Assembly (NCBI GenBank): GCA_027006175.1
Contig: JALTKS010000111.1
Location: forward strand, 1-34,718
DNA: 34,718 bases
Direction: 5' to 3'
Origin: Gammaproteobacteria bacterium
GTDB lineage: Bacteria; Pseudomonadota; Gammaproteobacteria; AKS1
Part shown: positions 23,152 to 34,718 of the stretch, piece after piece
Numbering within the stretch: position 1 is the first letter of the stretch
How the letters are laid out: every line of letters starts with the position of its first letter
Made by a program: the position numbers and the translations under genes
Notes under the pieces: generated by a model
Told to the model about the DNA's origin: nothing
Seen by the model: the letters and a program-made list of their open reading frames with translations, nothing else
The model's database searches: none

Positions 23152-23517
23152 ATGCTTTATTCCATTGCCGCCGATACTTTACTGATAGTGCATTTGCTCT
23201 TTATTGTTTTTGTCGTTTTAGGCGGCATACTGGTTTTCAAATGGCACAAACTTTTCTTACTTCACCTTCCAGCGGTCGGCTGGGGTGCCCTGGTTGAATT
23301 TAATCACTGGATTTGTCCTCTCACCCCTTGGGAAAATGCCCTACGGCGCGCGGCGGGTGAAGCCAGCTACGAAACAGGGTTTATTGAACACTACCTGATT
23401 CCGCTTATTTACCCTACAAATCTCACCCAGGATCTGCAACTTATACTCGGAAGCAGCGTTATTATTATCAATTTAGCCATATATAGCTTGTTATTACTAA
23501 AAATCAGGCAACACTGA
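23152..23517 (+). CDS. DUF2784 family membrane protein
   Basis: The 121-residue protein has three to four membrane helices: about residues 8-27, 37-48 and 96-116. The conserved stretch LPAVGWGALVEFNHWICPLTPWENALR near 39-65 and GFIEHYLIPLIYP identify DUF2784, a widespread small inner-membrane family without known function. The gene stands between TIGR02647 (divergent) and ygiQ. A TATAAT at 23541-23546, 24 bp after its stop, may be the -10 of the ygiQ promoter, though no clear -35 is visible. Confidence 0.85.
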   Translation: MLYSIAADTLLIVHLLFIVFVVLGGILVFKWHKLFLLHLPAVGWGALVEFNHWICPLTPWENALRRAAGEASYETGFIEHYLIPLIYPTNLTQDLQLILGSSVIIINLAIYSLLLLKIRQH

Positions 23518-23597
23518 CAAAATTCAAGCTGAAAATACGTTATAATTGCAGAGTATAACACTCGGGTAATCCCCTATCTTATTACGACATTTCAATT

Positions 23598-25802
23598 ATG
23601 CACACAGCCAAGAATCTCTTTTCACATCGTCAATACTGGGCTAAACGCTTCGGTATCGCACCGGTATTGCCCATGTCCCGTGAGGAGATGTACGAACTTG
23701 GCTGGGATAGCTGCGATATTATTCTTGTCACTGGCGATGCCTACGTTGATCACCCCAGCTTTGGCATGGCGATGATTGGTCGATTATTAGAATCACAAGG
23801 CTTTCGGGTTGGGATACTCTCGCAACCAAACTGGCAAGATAAAAATGCCTTCATGGAATTAGGTCAACCCAATTTATTTTTTGGGATCACCGCCGGTAAC
23901 ATGGATTCAATGGTTAATCGCTATACGGCAGATCGGCGTCTACGTAATAATGACGCCTACACCCCCAATGGTGAAGCAGGTAAACGTCCGGATCGTTCAG
24001 TGATGGTTTACAGTCAACGTGTTCGTGAAGCTTACAAAGGTGTTCCGGTTATTATTGGTGGGATTGAAGCGAGTTTACGCCGTATCGCCCATTATGATCA
24101 CTGGTCAGGCAAGGTACGCAAATCAGTACTGCCTGATTCAAAAGCAGACATGCTTGTTTATGGTAATGCCGAACGCGCCATTACCGAAATTGCACACCGT
24201 CTTGCCAATGGAGAAGCCATTTCTGATATCAAAGATGTGCGTGGCACCGCCTATATGTGTAAAACTGCACCGCAGGACTGGTCTATCGTCAATTCAACCG
24301 ACGTTGATAAACCCGGTGTGATTGAACAACATCCCGATCCCTATGAAGCTCAGGCGGATTGCGACAAAAACAAAACTGAAACGACGAATAACAAAGTTGT
24401 TGTGCAACTGGATGCGCGGCGTGTAAAACTAGACCGTGATAGAACCGTCTTACGCTTACCCTCTTTTGAGCAAGTTGCCGGTGATAAAGTACTTTATGCT
24501 CATGCCTCGCGCGTTTTCCACATGGAAACAAACCCGGGAAATGCACGCGCATTAATGCAGGAACACGGCCAACGTACTGTCTGGTTAAACCCACCGCCTA
24601 TTCCACTCACAACCGCAGAAATGGATCGGTTATTTGAATTTCCTTATACACGTCAGCCGCATCCATCCTATGGTAAAGCAAAATTACCCGCATGGGAGAT
24701 GATCCGCTTCTCCATCAATATTATGCGTGGCTGTTTTGGTGGCTGTACTTTTTGTTCCATCACTGAACATGAGGGGCGAATTATTCAGAGTCGTTCTGAA
24801 GATTCTATTATTAATGAGATAGAAACAATTCGCGATACGGTACCGGGTTTTACCGGTAATATTTCTGATCTCGGTGGGCCTACGGCGAATATGTATCAAC
24901 TCACCTGTAAAAGTGAAAAAATCGAATCTGCCTGTCGCCGACTTTCTTGCGTTTACCCGGATATCTGCAAAAACCTTAACACCAATCACAAACCACTGAT
25001 CAATCTCTACCGCCGTGCACGTAATCTTAAGGGAATTAAAAAAATATTTATCGCCTCCGGGCTGCGTTACGACCTTGCCGTTCGCTCACCCGAGTATGTA
25101 AAAGAACTGGTACAACATCATGTTGGTGGTTATCTTAAAATCGCACCTGAACATACAGAAACCGGCCCACTCAGCAAAATGATGAAACCGGGTATCGGTA
25201 GCTACGATAAATTTAAGGAAATGTTTGAGAAATTTTCCAGACAGGCCGGCAAGGAACAATACTTGATTCCTTACTTTATTTCAGCACACCCCGGCACGAC
25301 CGATGAAGACATGTTGAATCTGGCTTTATGGTTGAAGAAAAACAAATTTCGACCAGATCAGGTTCAGGCGTTTCTACCCACGCCCCTGGCCATTGCCTCA
25401 GCAATGTATCACACCGCCAAAAACCCTTTAAAAAAGGTTAACCGGGAATCTGAACGTGTCAGCGTGGTTCGTGGTGATAAGCGCCGCCGTTTGCATAAGG
25501 CTTTTTTACGTTATCACGATGCTGAAAACTGGCCAATGCTGCGTGCCGCCTTAAAACGCATGGGACGTTCTGATTTAATTGGCAATGGCAAACAGCATCT
25601 TGTTCCAAGTTGGCAGCCAGCCGGCACAGGTGGGCGCCCGGAAGGAGCTCGAGGCTATGCGGCTAAAAAGAAACAAGCCGCACAAGATAAACGTAGCGGC
25701 AAAAAGACCGCAACTCAATCACGGCGTAAACCCGCATCTAAAAAACGAGTAATATCAAAGGGTTCATCAATCAGGAAAAAGAAGCACGTACATAGAAAAT
25801 AA
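23598..25802 (+). CDS. ygiQ: YgiQ family radical SAM protein
   Basis: This is a 734-residue radical SAM protein of the UPF0313/YgiQ family, whose reaction is not established. The iron-sulfur cluster ligands are C379, C383 and C386 in [19 protein letters not shown]. The N-terminal 350 residues hold the family-specific domain ([25 protein letters not shown]), and the region after the cluster holds LKIAPEHTE and [14 protein letters not shown]. The last 60 residues are Lys- and Arg-rich and disordered, as in many homologues. A candidate -10 (TATAAT, 23541-23546) precedes it. Confidence 0.93.
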   Translation: MHTAKNLFSHRQYWAKRFGIAPVLPMSREEMYELGWDSCDIILVTGDAYVDHPSFGMAMIGRLLESQGFRVGILSQPNWQDKNAFMELGQPNLFFGITAGNMDSMVNRYTADRRLRNNDAYTPNGEAGKRPDRSVMVYSQRVREAYKGVPVIIGGIEASLRRIAHYDHWSGKVRKSVLPDSKADMLVYGNAERAITEIAHRLANGEAISDIKDVRGTAYMCKTAPQDWSIVNSTDVDKPGVIEQHPDPYEAQADCDKNKTETTNNKVVVQLDARRVKLDRDRTVLRLPSFEQVAGDKVLYAHASRVFHMETNPGNARALMQEHGQRTVWLNPPPIPLTTAEMDRLFEFPYTRQPHPSYGKAKLPAWEMIRFSINIMRGCFGGCTFCSITEHEGRIIQSRSEDSIINEIETIRDTVPGFTGNISDLGGPTANMYQLTCKSEKIESACRRLSCVYPDICKNLNTNHKPLINLYRRARNLKGIKKIFIASGLRYDLAVRSPEYVKELVQHHVGGYLKIAPEHTETGPLSKMMKPGIGSYDKFKEMFEKFSRQAGKEQYLIPYFISAHPGTTDEDMLNLALWLKKNKFRPDQVQAFLPTPLAIASAMYHTAKNPLKKVNRESERVSVVRGDKRRRLHKAFLRYHDAENWPMLRAALKRMGRSDLIGNGKQHLVPSWQPAGTGGRPEGARGYAAKKKQAAQDKRSGKKTATQSRRKPASKKRVISKGSSIRKKKHVHRK

Positions 25803-25901
25803 CAACAATAAAATTAATAGATCTCACATTTTCCATACAGTTATGCTTTACTGAGCCGATACAATCCATAGTAAATAGAGTACCCAGTAAGCACTAACAT
25901 T

Positions 25902-27551
25902 ATGATTTCAACATTACCCCTAAAAGCAAAAAAGTTCTTCAGTATAGAATCACTACATAGTGATTATATTATGGGGGTTGTCCTTCTAGCCACGGTCTAT
26001 GCGCTTGCAGGACGACTTGGCTCGCTGTTTGCGACAGCTGATGGCAATATCACTCTTATCTGGCCACCCTCTGGTATTGCTTTGGCAGCACTGATTATAT
26101 TTGGTAACCGCTTATGGCCAGGAATCCTCATAGGGGCAATTATTGCAGACTTCCTGGCAACAAATAATGTTTTAGCTTCAATAGGAATGGCTGTAGGAAG
26201 CACCGTCTCAAGCTTAATGGGAAGCCTGTTAGTATCCGTATTTATTGGCAAAGAAAATCCTCTTTCACGAACCATTAATCTTTATAAATTTTTCATCATT
26301 GTACCAGCTTCTACTGCCATTGCTGCGTTTATTGGCACTATCATGCTAGTCATCAATGGCGTTGCCAATCCAACTAATTTTGATTCGGTAATGCTCACCT
26401 GGTGGCTTGGTGATACAATTGGCATACTTGTATTTGCTCCTTTATTTCTTGCCTGGCAAAATAACATTCAACTACCTTTAATGGTGAAACCTAAGTACCT
26501 TGAGACAGCTATTTTCACTATACTATTAATATCAACCTCTTCTTTACCTTTTATTTTGAATCTCCCGCTAGATATTGTTGGCTACCCTCTTGCCTTTATT
26601 AGTTTTCCTTTTTGTATTTGGGCTGCTTACCGTTACTGCATGAAACAAGTTACTATCACGATTGTTATTATCATGATTGTTGCTATTTACGGCACCATCA
26701 CTGAACAAGGCCCTTTTCACAAAGACACATTGGCAGAATCTCTCTTTCTGTTACAAACTTTTATGCTTATCATTGTAACCACCACCCTAAGTCTTGCTTC
26801 TGCTGTGTTTGAACGACAACGATTTGAATTTCGACTGATTGAGCAACGGGAAAAAGCAGAGGAACTCACACTTGCTAAATCTCAATTCATGTCAAACATG
26901 AGTCATGAACTTCGCACTCCCTTAAATGCGATTATTGGGTTTAGTCATATATTGGAACAGGACGATTCAAATCTTAATAAACAACAACATGAATTTATTA
27001 ACTACATTAGTGATGCAGGTAGCCACTTACTCCACTTAGTCAACGATCTTCTCGATATTGAACAAGGTGATGCTAAAAAATTAAACATACAGTTAACAAA
27101 AGTAAATTTAAATACCGCTATGCTGGAAAGTATTCGCTTTATTGAACATATGGCAGACAAACGGAATATCTCTATTAACTTCGAGAAAGGAACAAATGAG
27201 GAACTACATGTCTTTGCGGATAAAGTTCGTCTCCGCCAGGTACTCATCAACCTGTTATCTAACGCGGCCAAGTATAATCCGGAAGGCGGCAGCATTACCG
27301 TTACGTGTGGTAAACAGGATTCATCTCATACACGTATTGCCATTACTGACACAGGTGATGGCATTAGTGAAGAACATATTGATAAGATATTTGAGCCCTT
27401 TAACCGTGCTCAAATTGAAGGTAGTCGTATCGAAGGCTCTGGCATTGGCTTAACGGTTGCACAAAAACTGGTTGAATTAATGCACGGAACTATTTCTGTT
27501 GAAAGCGAAATAGGCAAAGGTAGTACATTTACCATCATTCTTCCCAGCTGA
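25902..27551 (+). CDS. MASE1-domain histidine kinase
   Basis: The 549-residue protein starts with a MASE1 sensor of about eight membrane helices (residues 22-305; TLIWPPSGIALAAL and TWWLGDTIGILVFAP are typical). It continues with a short coiled linker, a HisKA dimerisation domain with phospho-acceptor H335 in FMSNMSHELRTPLNAIIG, and a HATPase domain with the N box NLLSNAAKYNPEGG and glycine boxes DTGDGI and GSGIGL. No receiver or Hpt domain is attached, and no response regulator gene is adjacent. The stand-alone receiver at 2146-2535 lies far away, and any pairing is speculative. The signal sensed by MASE1 is unknown. Confidence 0.93.
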   Translation: MISTLPLKAKKFFSIESLHSDYIMGVVLLATVYALAGRLGSLFATADGNITLIWPPSGIALAALIIFGNRLWPGILIGAIIADFLATNNVLASIGMAVGSTVSSLMGSLLVSVFIGKENPLSRTINLYKFFIIVPASTAIAAFIGTIMLVINGVANPTNFDSVMLTWWLGDTIGILVFAPLFLAWQNNIQLPLMVKPKYLETAIFTILLISTSSLPFILNLPLDIVGYPLAFISFPFCIWAAYRYCMKQVTITIVIIMIVAIYGTITEQGPFHKDTLAESLFLLQTFMLIIVTTTLSLASAVFERQRFEFRLIEQREKAEELTLAKSQFMSNMSHELRTPLNAIIGFSHILEQDDSNLNKQQHEFINYISDAGSHLLHLVNDLLDIEQGDAKKLNIQLTKVNLNTAMLESIRFIEHMADKRNISINFEKGTNEELHVFADKVRLRQVLINLLSNAAKYNPEGGSITVTCGKQDSSHTRIAITDTGDGISEEHIDKIFEPFNRAQIEGSRIEGSGIGLTVAQKLVELMHGTISVESEIGKGSTFTIILPS

Positions 27552-27558
27552 ATTAATG

Positions 27559-28074
27559 TTAATTCTTAAGGCTGTTATTTATATCCCGATTTTCACGTAT
27601 AAATTTATTATCATTCATATCACAAAATGCTTTTGCCGCTCTATCGTACAAAACAACATTCACCGATGCCGCTAAATTCATACTCTTAATGGTTGGGATA
27701 TAAACCACCGCGTCGGCCCTATCGATAATATCCTGTGTCATTGATCCATCTTCAGGACCAAACACATATAATACATTGTCCGGATGCTGAAATTGTGGCA
27801 ACGCAGTCGCATTCTCAACAAACTCAACACAAACCACCTTCATATCCTGCGAAACACAATCCAGAATTTCTGGCACTTCTTTCAGAGAAATAGATTTCCC
27901 TACTTTACGGTGCATGTCAGGTAAATCAGGGTTACGCATAAGTGCGCGAGGGTATCGCTTACCTGTATAAAAAACACTATCCACAGAAAAATTCCCGGCT
28001 GTTCTCATAATTGAGCTGACATTATGTGGACTCTTGGGATTAATTAATCCTATACTGACAGATGTTTTTTTCAT
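27559..28074 (-). CDS. TrmH-family (SpoU) RNA methyltransferase
   Basis: The 171-residue protein has the trefoil-knot methyltransferase motifs: motif 1 NVSSIMRTAGNF near residues 18-29, motif 2 VLYVFGPEDGSM, and motif 3 IPTIKSMNLAASVNVVLYDRA. The short length matches SpoU-type enzymes such as TrmL that methylate a ribose 2'-OH in tRNA, but the RNA target cannot be told from sequence. It converges with the MASE1 kinase gene; the 7 bp between the stops lie within a perfect 16-bp inverted repeat. Downstream of the DUF2058 gene on the same strand, it may be the last member of a three-gene cluster. Confidence 0.88.
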   Translation of the reverse strand: MKKTSVSIGLINPKSPHNVSSIMRTAGNFSVDSVFYTGKRYPRALMRNPDLPDMHRKVGKSISLKEVPEILDCVSQDMKVVCVEFVENATALPQFQHPDNVLYVFGPEDGSMTQDIIDRADAVVYIPTIKSMNLAASVNVVLYDRAAKAFCDMNDNKFIRENRDINNSLKN

Positions 28075-28107
28075 TTTTATTGTATGCGTAAAAAATAAAC
28101 TTGTTTT

Positions 28108-28653
28108 CTACCACATTAAATCATCTGGAATTGCATATTCCGCATAAGGATCATCTTCATCTGAATCTTTTTCAATACTATGGCTTGCACTAATAATACT
28201 TTTTTCATCGCGTTGTTTAATTTTATCCGCTACAATTTGAGGAACTAATTTATAATTTTCTCCTAACTTCGCCACCATTAAACGCCCAGACATTAGTGAC
28301 TTATAGCCTTGCTCAGAAACGTATAGATGCTTAACTAAACTATTATCAGTAAAGTTATAAACGATATCGCCTTCAACATCATCGATAGTATTATTTTCAA
28401 TTAACTGTTTTATTTGTGCTGCTATCGCTTTACGCTCAGCCTCAGCATTGATTTGCTGATTCATGACACGATCACGTTCAGTTTTCTCTGCAAGCGCTTG
28501 CTTCGCTAATTTATCTGCTTCCTTACGCTGTTTTGCTTGTAGCTTCTTTGATGTGTTTTTCTTTTTCTTATACTGGTCATGTTTAACTTTATTGGCTTTG
28601 TTCTTATCCACTAAACCCGCTTGTTTCAATTGGTCAAAAAGTGAATTGGCCAT
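28108..28653 (-). CDS. DUF2058 (YaiL-like) protein
   Basis: The 181-residue protein starts MANSLFDQLKQAGLVDKNKA, the signature of DUF2058, followed by a very Lys-rich helical segment (about residues 22-60) and a conserved C-terminal part, EGDIVYNFTDNSLVKHLYVSE, ending in an acidic tail. YaiL is annotated as nucleoprotein-associated in E. coli, and nucleic-acid binding would fit the basic helix. Its ATG overlaps the stop of the DUF6524 gene (TAATG), so these two are translated together. Confidence 0.88.
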   Translation of the reverse strand: MANSLFDQLKQAGLVDKNKANKVKHDQYKKKKNTSKKLQAKQRKEADKLAKQALAEKTERDRVMNQQINAEAERKAIAAQIKQLIENNTIDDVEGDIVYNFTDNSLVKHLYVSEQGYKSLMSGRLMVAKLGENYKLVPQIVADKIKQRDEKSIISASHSIEKDSDEDDPYAEYAIPDDLMW

Positions 28654-29069
28654 TAGTGGTCATCCACATCATCAGCATCCACTTGCCCAGACATACGGCG
28701 ACGGATATGAGACCAGGACATACCTACCGTTAATATGATGGTCATAATAATAAGCCCCGCATAACTATAAAACCGGGCACTGTCTTCTGATGTTAAACCG
28801 GCATCAATAAGGAACCAGAGAATCGCTGCACACAGCCCTGATACCAGCACCAGACCAACCGGCCCTAACGAGCGCAATGTAGCACGTATAAAAATCACCC
28901 AACCGATAATAATAACAATACCCACAATCACTTTTACTGGCGACAGGGGTAAGAAATTCAAAATCCCCCAGTGGTAGTAGGAATAACCTTCCGGGTTATA
29001 AGTAGCAAACACCACCAATGCTGCTAATAAAAAACGTATGCCTATTCCTGCCCAAGAAAGTTGTTTCAT
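28653..29069 (-). CDS. DUF6524 family membrane protein
   Basis: This small 138-residue protein has four hydrophobic helices (about 8-25, 43-62, 70-88 and 98-117). The N-terminal block IRFLLAALVVFATYNPEGYSYYHW and the middle LPLSPVKVIVGIVIIIGWVIFIRATLRSLG are the features I associate with DUF6524. The last 20 residues are hydrophilic and acidic. No function is known. It leads the unit with DUF2058 and possibly the TrmH-family gene, and diverges from the VWA lipoprotein gene. Confidence 0.75.
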   Translation of the reverse strand: MKQLSWAGIGIRFLLAALVVFATYNPEGYSYYHWGILNFLPLSPVKVIVGIVIIIGWVIFIRATLRSLGPVGLVLVSGLCAAILWFLIDAGLTSEDSARFYSYAGLIIMTIILTVGMSWSHIRRRMSGQVDADDVDDH

Positions 29070-29161
29070 AATTTAGTGACCTTGATCTTAATCCCGATAA
29101 TTTAATGTAAGGAGGCAATATAAACAGAAAAACCGCCTACTACAACAAGGTTTATATCAAC

Positions 29162-29186
29162 AATATTATATATAACGAATAATATT
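29162..29186. promoter_or_regulatory. AT-rich inverted repeat in a divergent promoter region
   Basis: AATATTAT at 29162-29169 and ATAATATT at 29179-29186 are perfect arms with a 9-nt centre. The repeat is in the 186-bp gap between DUF6524 (minus) and the VWA gene (plus), 70 bp before the latter. It could be an operator or a melting region; the low sequence complexity keeps confidence low. Confidence 0.3.
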
Positions 29187-29255
29187 TAACCCCACTCAGA
29201 CTACTCCTGCGTTTATAGCCTCACAAGATGATTTTTAAACTGAAGGAGTTACTAA

Positions 29256-30914
29256 ATGAACATATCAACAACACTTAAACCTTTAACCATTGCAGTTGCC
29301 AGTGCAATTATTTTAATTGGCTGTGTATCAACCGAAAATGATCATATTGCTAAAGAAGTAACACTAAAACAATCGCTTAGCGACCAAACAACAGCGCCAT
29401 CAATTCCGGCAACCAAGGCTTTACAAAAACGACAATCACAAGCAATGCGCCTAGCCACTCTGTCTCAGATTAGAATAGCCCAGATTCCTCAAGACCGGGA
29501 AAATTACAATCATTTCAACGATAATCCGGTTAAACGGGTTGTCGAACAACCTGTTTCAACTTTTAGTATTGACGTTGATACAGGTGCTTATGCCAATGTT
29601 CGCCGACTACTTAATCAAGGTAGCTTACCTCGCGAAGATGCGGTAAGAATTGAAGAACTGGTTAATTACTTTAGTTATGACTATCCACAACCTGAAGGTA
29701 AGCAGCCCTTTAGTGTCACGACTGAGCTTTCAACCACACCATGGAACAAAGACACCTTACTGTTACATGTGGGCATACAAGGCAAGGATATTGCCAGGCA
29801 AACGCTGCCCGCCTCTAATCTGGTCTTTCTTGTGGATGTTTCTGGTTCCATGCGATCAGCCAATAAACTCGGGATGCTAAAAAATTCACTTAAATTACTG
29901 ACTAAACAACTTCGCCCGCGAGATAAGGTATCACTCGTTGTTTATGCCGGCGCCAGTGGTGTCGTACTCTCGCCGACTGCAGGTGATCAAACTGCGACTA
30001 TTTCTCAGGCACTTAATCAATTAACGGCAGGTGGTAGCACCAATGGTGCTGCGGGTATTCAACTTGCCTATCAACTCGCGGAACAAAGTTTCATTAAGGA
30101 TGGTATCAACCGCGTTATTATTGCAACGGATGGTGATTTTAATGTTGGTACCACCAACTTCGATGCGCTCATTGACTTGATAGAAGAAAAACGTAAGGGC
30201 GGCGTATCGCTTACCACACTTGGTTTCGGCATGGGTAATTATAATGACCATCTCATGGAACAACTGGCTGATGCGGGTAATGGTAATTACGCTTACATCG
30301 ATACCCTTAACGAAGCACAAAAGGTACTCGTAGATGAAATGAGTTCAACGCTAAATACCATTGCTAAAGATGTGAAAATACAGATTGAATTTAATCCATC
30401 ACAGATCGCAGAATACCGTTTAGTCGGCTATGAAAATAGACTACTCAAACGCGAAGATTTTAATAATGACAAAATAGATGCAGGTGACATTGGCGCAGGG
30501 CATACAGTAACCGCCTTATACGAAATCTCACTGGTTGGCGGTAAAGGCAACTATACTGATCCGCTTCGCTATCATCGCCAGCGTTCACTACTGGAAAAGA
30601 GCACCAAACAGGGCGAACTTGCCTTCTTACGCTTACGCTACAAACAACCTGATAGCGATAAAAGTACCCTGATAGAAACACCCATCAATAAGCAGTTATT
30701 ACAAACAACGCTTGAAAAAACCAGTGATCGTTTCCGCTTCTCCGCATCGGTTGCTGCTTTCGGTCAACAACTTCGCGGGGGAAATTATTTAAAGGATTAT
30801 GATTACAGCGATATATTGACACTTGCGAGGAACGCTCGTGGTCAGGATCCTTTTGGTTATCGTGGTGAGTTCCTTAAATTGGTTAACCTGGCGAAAAGTC
30901 TCGATGCTCGCTAA
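29256..30914 (+). CDS. YfbK-type VWA-domain lipoprotein
   Basis: A lipoprotein signal with lipobox LIGC (C23) anchors this 552-residue protein. After a variable linker, the YfbK N-terminal domain (PVSTFSIDVDTGAYANVRRLL near 99-119) is followed by a von Willebrand A domain. Its metal-ion adhesion site is D194, S196, S198 in LVDVSGSMRSAN, with a second loop ATDGDFNVG. The DUF3520 domain ends the chain (LARNARGQDPFGYRGEFLKLV). Such proteins are envelope-facing binding modules of unknown partner. GGAG sits 8 nt before the ATG. The sigma and probable anti-sigma genes follow on the same strand, 53 bp later. Confidence 0.93.
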   Translation: MNISTTLKPLTIAVASAIILIGCVSTENDHIAKEVTLKQSLSDQTTAPSIPATKALQKRQSQAMRLATLSQIRIAQIPQDRENYNHFNDNPVKRVVEQPVSTFSIDVDTGAYANVRRLLNQGSLPREDAVRIEELVNYFSYDYPQPEGKQPFSVTTELSTTPWNKDTLLLHVGIQGKDIARQTLPASNLVFLVDVSGSMRSANKLGMLKNSLKLLTKQLRPRDKVSLVVYAGASGVVLSPTAGDQTATISQALNQLTAGGSTNGAAGIQLAYQLAEQSFIKDGINRVIIATDGDFNVGTTNFDALIDLIEEKRKGGVSLTTLGFGMGNYNDHLMEQLADAGNGNYAYIDTLNEAQKVLVDEMSSTLNTIAKDVKIQIEFNPSQIAEYRLVGYENRLLKREDFNNDKIDAGDIGAGHTVTALYEISLVGGKGNYTDPLRYHRQRSLLEKSTKQGELAFLRLRYKQPDSDKSTLIETPINKQLLQTTLEKTSDRFRFSASVAAFGQQLRGGNYLKDYDYSDILTLARNARGQDPFGYRGEFLKLVNLAKSLDAR

Positions 30915-30915
30915 A

Positions 30916-30936
30916 ACATAATAACTATCATTATGT
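30916..30936. promoter_or_regulatory. perfect 7-bp dyad between the VWA and sigma genes
   Basis: ACATAAT and ATTATGT pair around AACTATC immediately after the VWA stop. With no U-run after it, this is not a terminator of the usual kind. It may be an operator of an internal promoter for the sigma gene, or a stabilising hairpin that sets the VWA-to-sigma expression ratio. Confidence 0.35.
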
Positions 30937-30967
30937 CTCGTTTCATAAATTATGCCATTATATCAAC

Positions 30968-31518
30968 ATGGATCAATCGATGAATGATGAAACGCTGATG
31001 CTGGCTTACCAACGTGGTGATAGTACCGCCTTTGAGAATCTATACAGCCGTCACAAAGGCGGTATTTATCGCTATCTTAAACGTCAGTGTGGCAATGATG
31101 CCACGGCAGAAGAACTGTTTCAGGATGTCTGGCTTAAAATCGTTAATGCACGAAAAAATTATAAGGTGACCGCAAAATTTACAACCTGGCTTTACCATAT
31201 TGCCCACAACCGATTGATTGATCACTATCGTAAAAATAACCGGCTTCCTGATTCCTATGAGGATGACGAGCCAGACGAATTTGAAGACCATTGCACTATC
31301 GATCCCGTAACCGAAATTAACCGTACTCGACAAGCCGAAAAGTTGCTCGACTGCATTCGGCAACTCCCGGAAGCACAGCGTGAAAGTTTCTTGCTTAAAG
31401 AAGAAACCGGCCTGTCATTAATCGACATTGCTAATATCGCCGGTACCAGTCGTGAAACAATTAAAAGTCGTGTTCGCTATGCCCTTGGCGCATTACGCCG
31501 TTGCCTGCAGAGGTTGTC

Positions 31519-31522
<4 letters not shown>
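30968..31522 (+). CDS. ECF-type sigma-70 family sigma factor
   Basis: The 184-residue protein has region 2 at about 24-92 (AFENLYSRHKGGIYRYLKRQ, ELFQDVWLKI, FTTWLYHIAHNRLIDHYRK) and region 4 at about 125-178 (LPEAQRESFLLKEETGLSL, then the helix-turn-helix IANIAGTSRETIKSRVRYALGAL). An acidic linker (EDDEPDEFED) joins them, and regions 1 and 3 are lacking, as in ECF factors. Its stop overlaps the start of the next gene in an ATGA quartet. The first Met (30968) or the fifth codon (30980) could start it; no clear ribosome binding site decides. Confidence 0.92.
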
Positions 31523-34454
<2,932 letters not shown>

Positions 34455-34506
34455 TTATAGAGAAAATCGGGACGAGGTTCACGCCCTTATTCGCTTCTAT
34501 GTGCCG

Positions 34507-34718
34507 CTATAATCGGCGTGAATAGCGCAGCTTGGCATTAAATTTATCCATCGGCAATTCATCGACATGACGTGTGTAGATGTTCCCATTCAAGTATTCC
34601 ATCTCATCGTCAAGTTCAGATTCTAAGAGATCTTTGTACCAGGCTTTGCGCTTACCATTCTCACCCGCACTCCAGCGATAGCCACGTTTTTTCAAGTCAT
34701 CTTTTTTCTCAAATGGTG
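34507..34718 (-). CDS. C-terminal end of a 3'-5' exonuclease (DnaQ-like), cut by the window edge
   Basis: The frame is open to the end of the window, so only the last 69 residues are seen: DDLKKRGYRWSAGENGKRK, then WYKDLLESELDDEMEYL, and a tail LPMDKFNAKLRYSRRL. This pattern (LKxRGYRW with following AWY) is found at the C-terminal end of a group of proteobacterial 3'-5' exonucleases related to DNA polymerase III epsilon. The catalytic Exo motifs would lie beyond position 34718. The internal Met-like TTG at 34695 is not the start. It is in the same direction as the isocitrate dehydrogenase gene. Confidence 0.6.
   Translation of the reverse strand, partial: PFEKKDDLKKRGYRWSAGENGKRKAWYKDLLESELDDEMEYLNGNIYTRHVDELPMDKFNAKLRYSRRL

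Noticed and set aside
23541-23546. TATAAT as a full ygiQ promoter
   Set aside because: No -35 element is found at the right distance; it is only mentioned as a candidate -10 in the neighbouring entries.
27550-27565. 16-bp inverted repeat GAATTAATGTTAATTC spanning two convergent stop codons
   Set aside because: Seven-bp arms with a 2-nt centre cannot form a stable hairpin loop and no T-run follows. It is listed neither as a terminator nor as an operator.

Overview
The window reads as a stretch of chromosome from a free-living, probably aerobic gammaproteobacterium. The reasons are mutH, RhlE, YgiQ, DUF1415, DUF2058, TIGR02647 and monomeric NADP-isocitrate dehydrogenase genes, EptA-type lipid A modification, and an A+T-leaning composition. 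I cannot assign a genus. There is no rRNA, tRNA, CRISPR array, integrase or transposase. Coding density is high, with short gaps and several convergent gene pairs whose 3' ends touch or overlap.

Layout. 1-193: non-coding tail with an 18-bp direct repeat, a 16-bp tandem repeat and a probable terminator for moaDE. 194-2136: molybdopterin genes moaE and moaD (minus) diverging from moaC, with mutH directly behind moaC. 2146-4548: an orphan receiver protein, a DUF6122-like membrane protein, a lipoprotein, a degraded MgtC/SapB gene and a DUF1415 protein. 4657-10082: cyclic-di-GMP signalling (cNMP-GGDEF and PAS-GGDEF-EAL proteins) mixed with small unknown proteins and a glutaredoxin. 10065-13867: an eptA/MFS operon diverging from a NemR-like TetR gene, which is followed by a broken AhpD-like fragment. 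13907-15251: a secreted two-cysteine protein coupled to a TlpA-like thioredoxin, then a small lipoprotein. 15452-16756: the RNA helicase RhlE. 16817-18234: three lipoprotein genes in one operon. 18406-19343: a DUF5062 protein and an Arg/His-rich secreted repeat protein. 19411-22100: dienelactone hydrolase, a thiosulfate-type YeeE/YedE transporter and a DUF3047 protein. 22161-29069: housekeeping and conserved unknowns (site-2 protease, TIGR02647, DUF2784, YgiQ, MASE1 histidine kinase, TrmH-family methylase, DUF2058, DUF6524). 29256-32229: a VWA lipoprotein, an ECF-type sigma factor and a membrane-anchored probable anti-sigma factor. 32226-34718: monomeric isocitrate dehydrogenase and the C-terminal end of a 3'-5' exonuclease.

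How the parts fit. The clearest regulatory unit is the tetR / MFS-eptA divergon. One NemR-box-like dyad (13011-13026) fills most of the 17-bp spacer of a good sigma-70 promoter for tetR, and its right half supplies the -35 of the opposing promoter. The predicted tetR transcript starts about at its ATG, so it may be leaderless. Lipid A phosphoethanolamine addition would then sit in an electrophile- or drug-responsive operon. Other candidate units are the VWA-sigma-anti-sigma module, the three-lipoprotein operon with two diverged paralogues, and the sulfur transporter-hydrolase pair. Two decayed genes (MgtC/SapB with an in-frame core deletion, and an AhpD-like C-terminal fragment) would probably be mis-annotated as small hypothetical genes. 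I found no clear new defence or mobile system. The findings are ranked accordingly, and all functions are inferred from sequence reading only.
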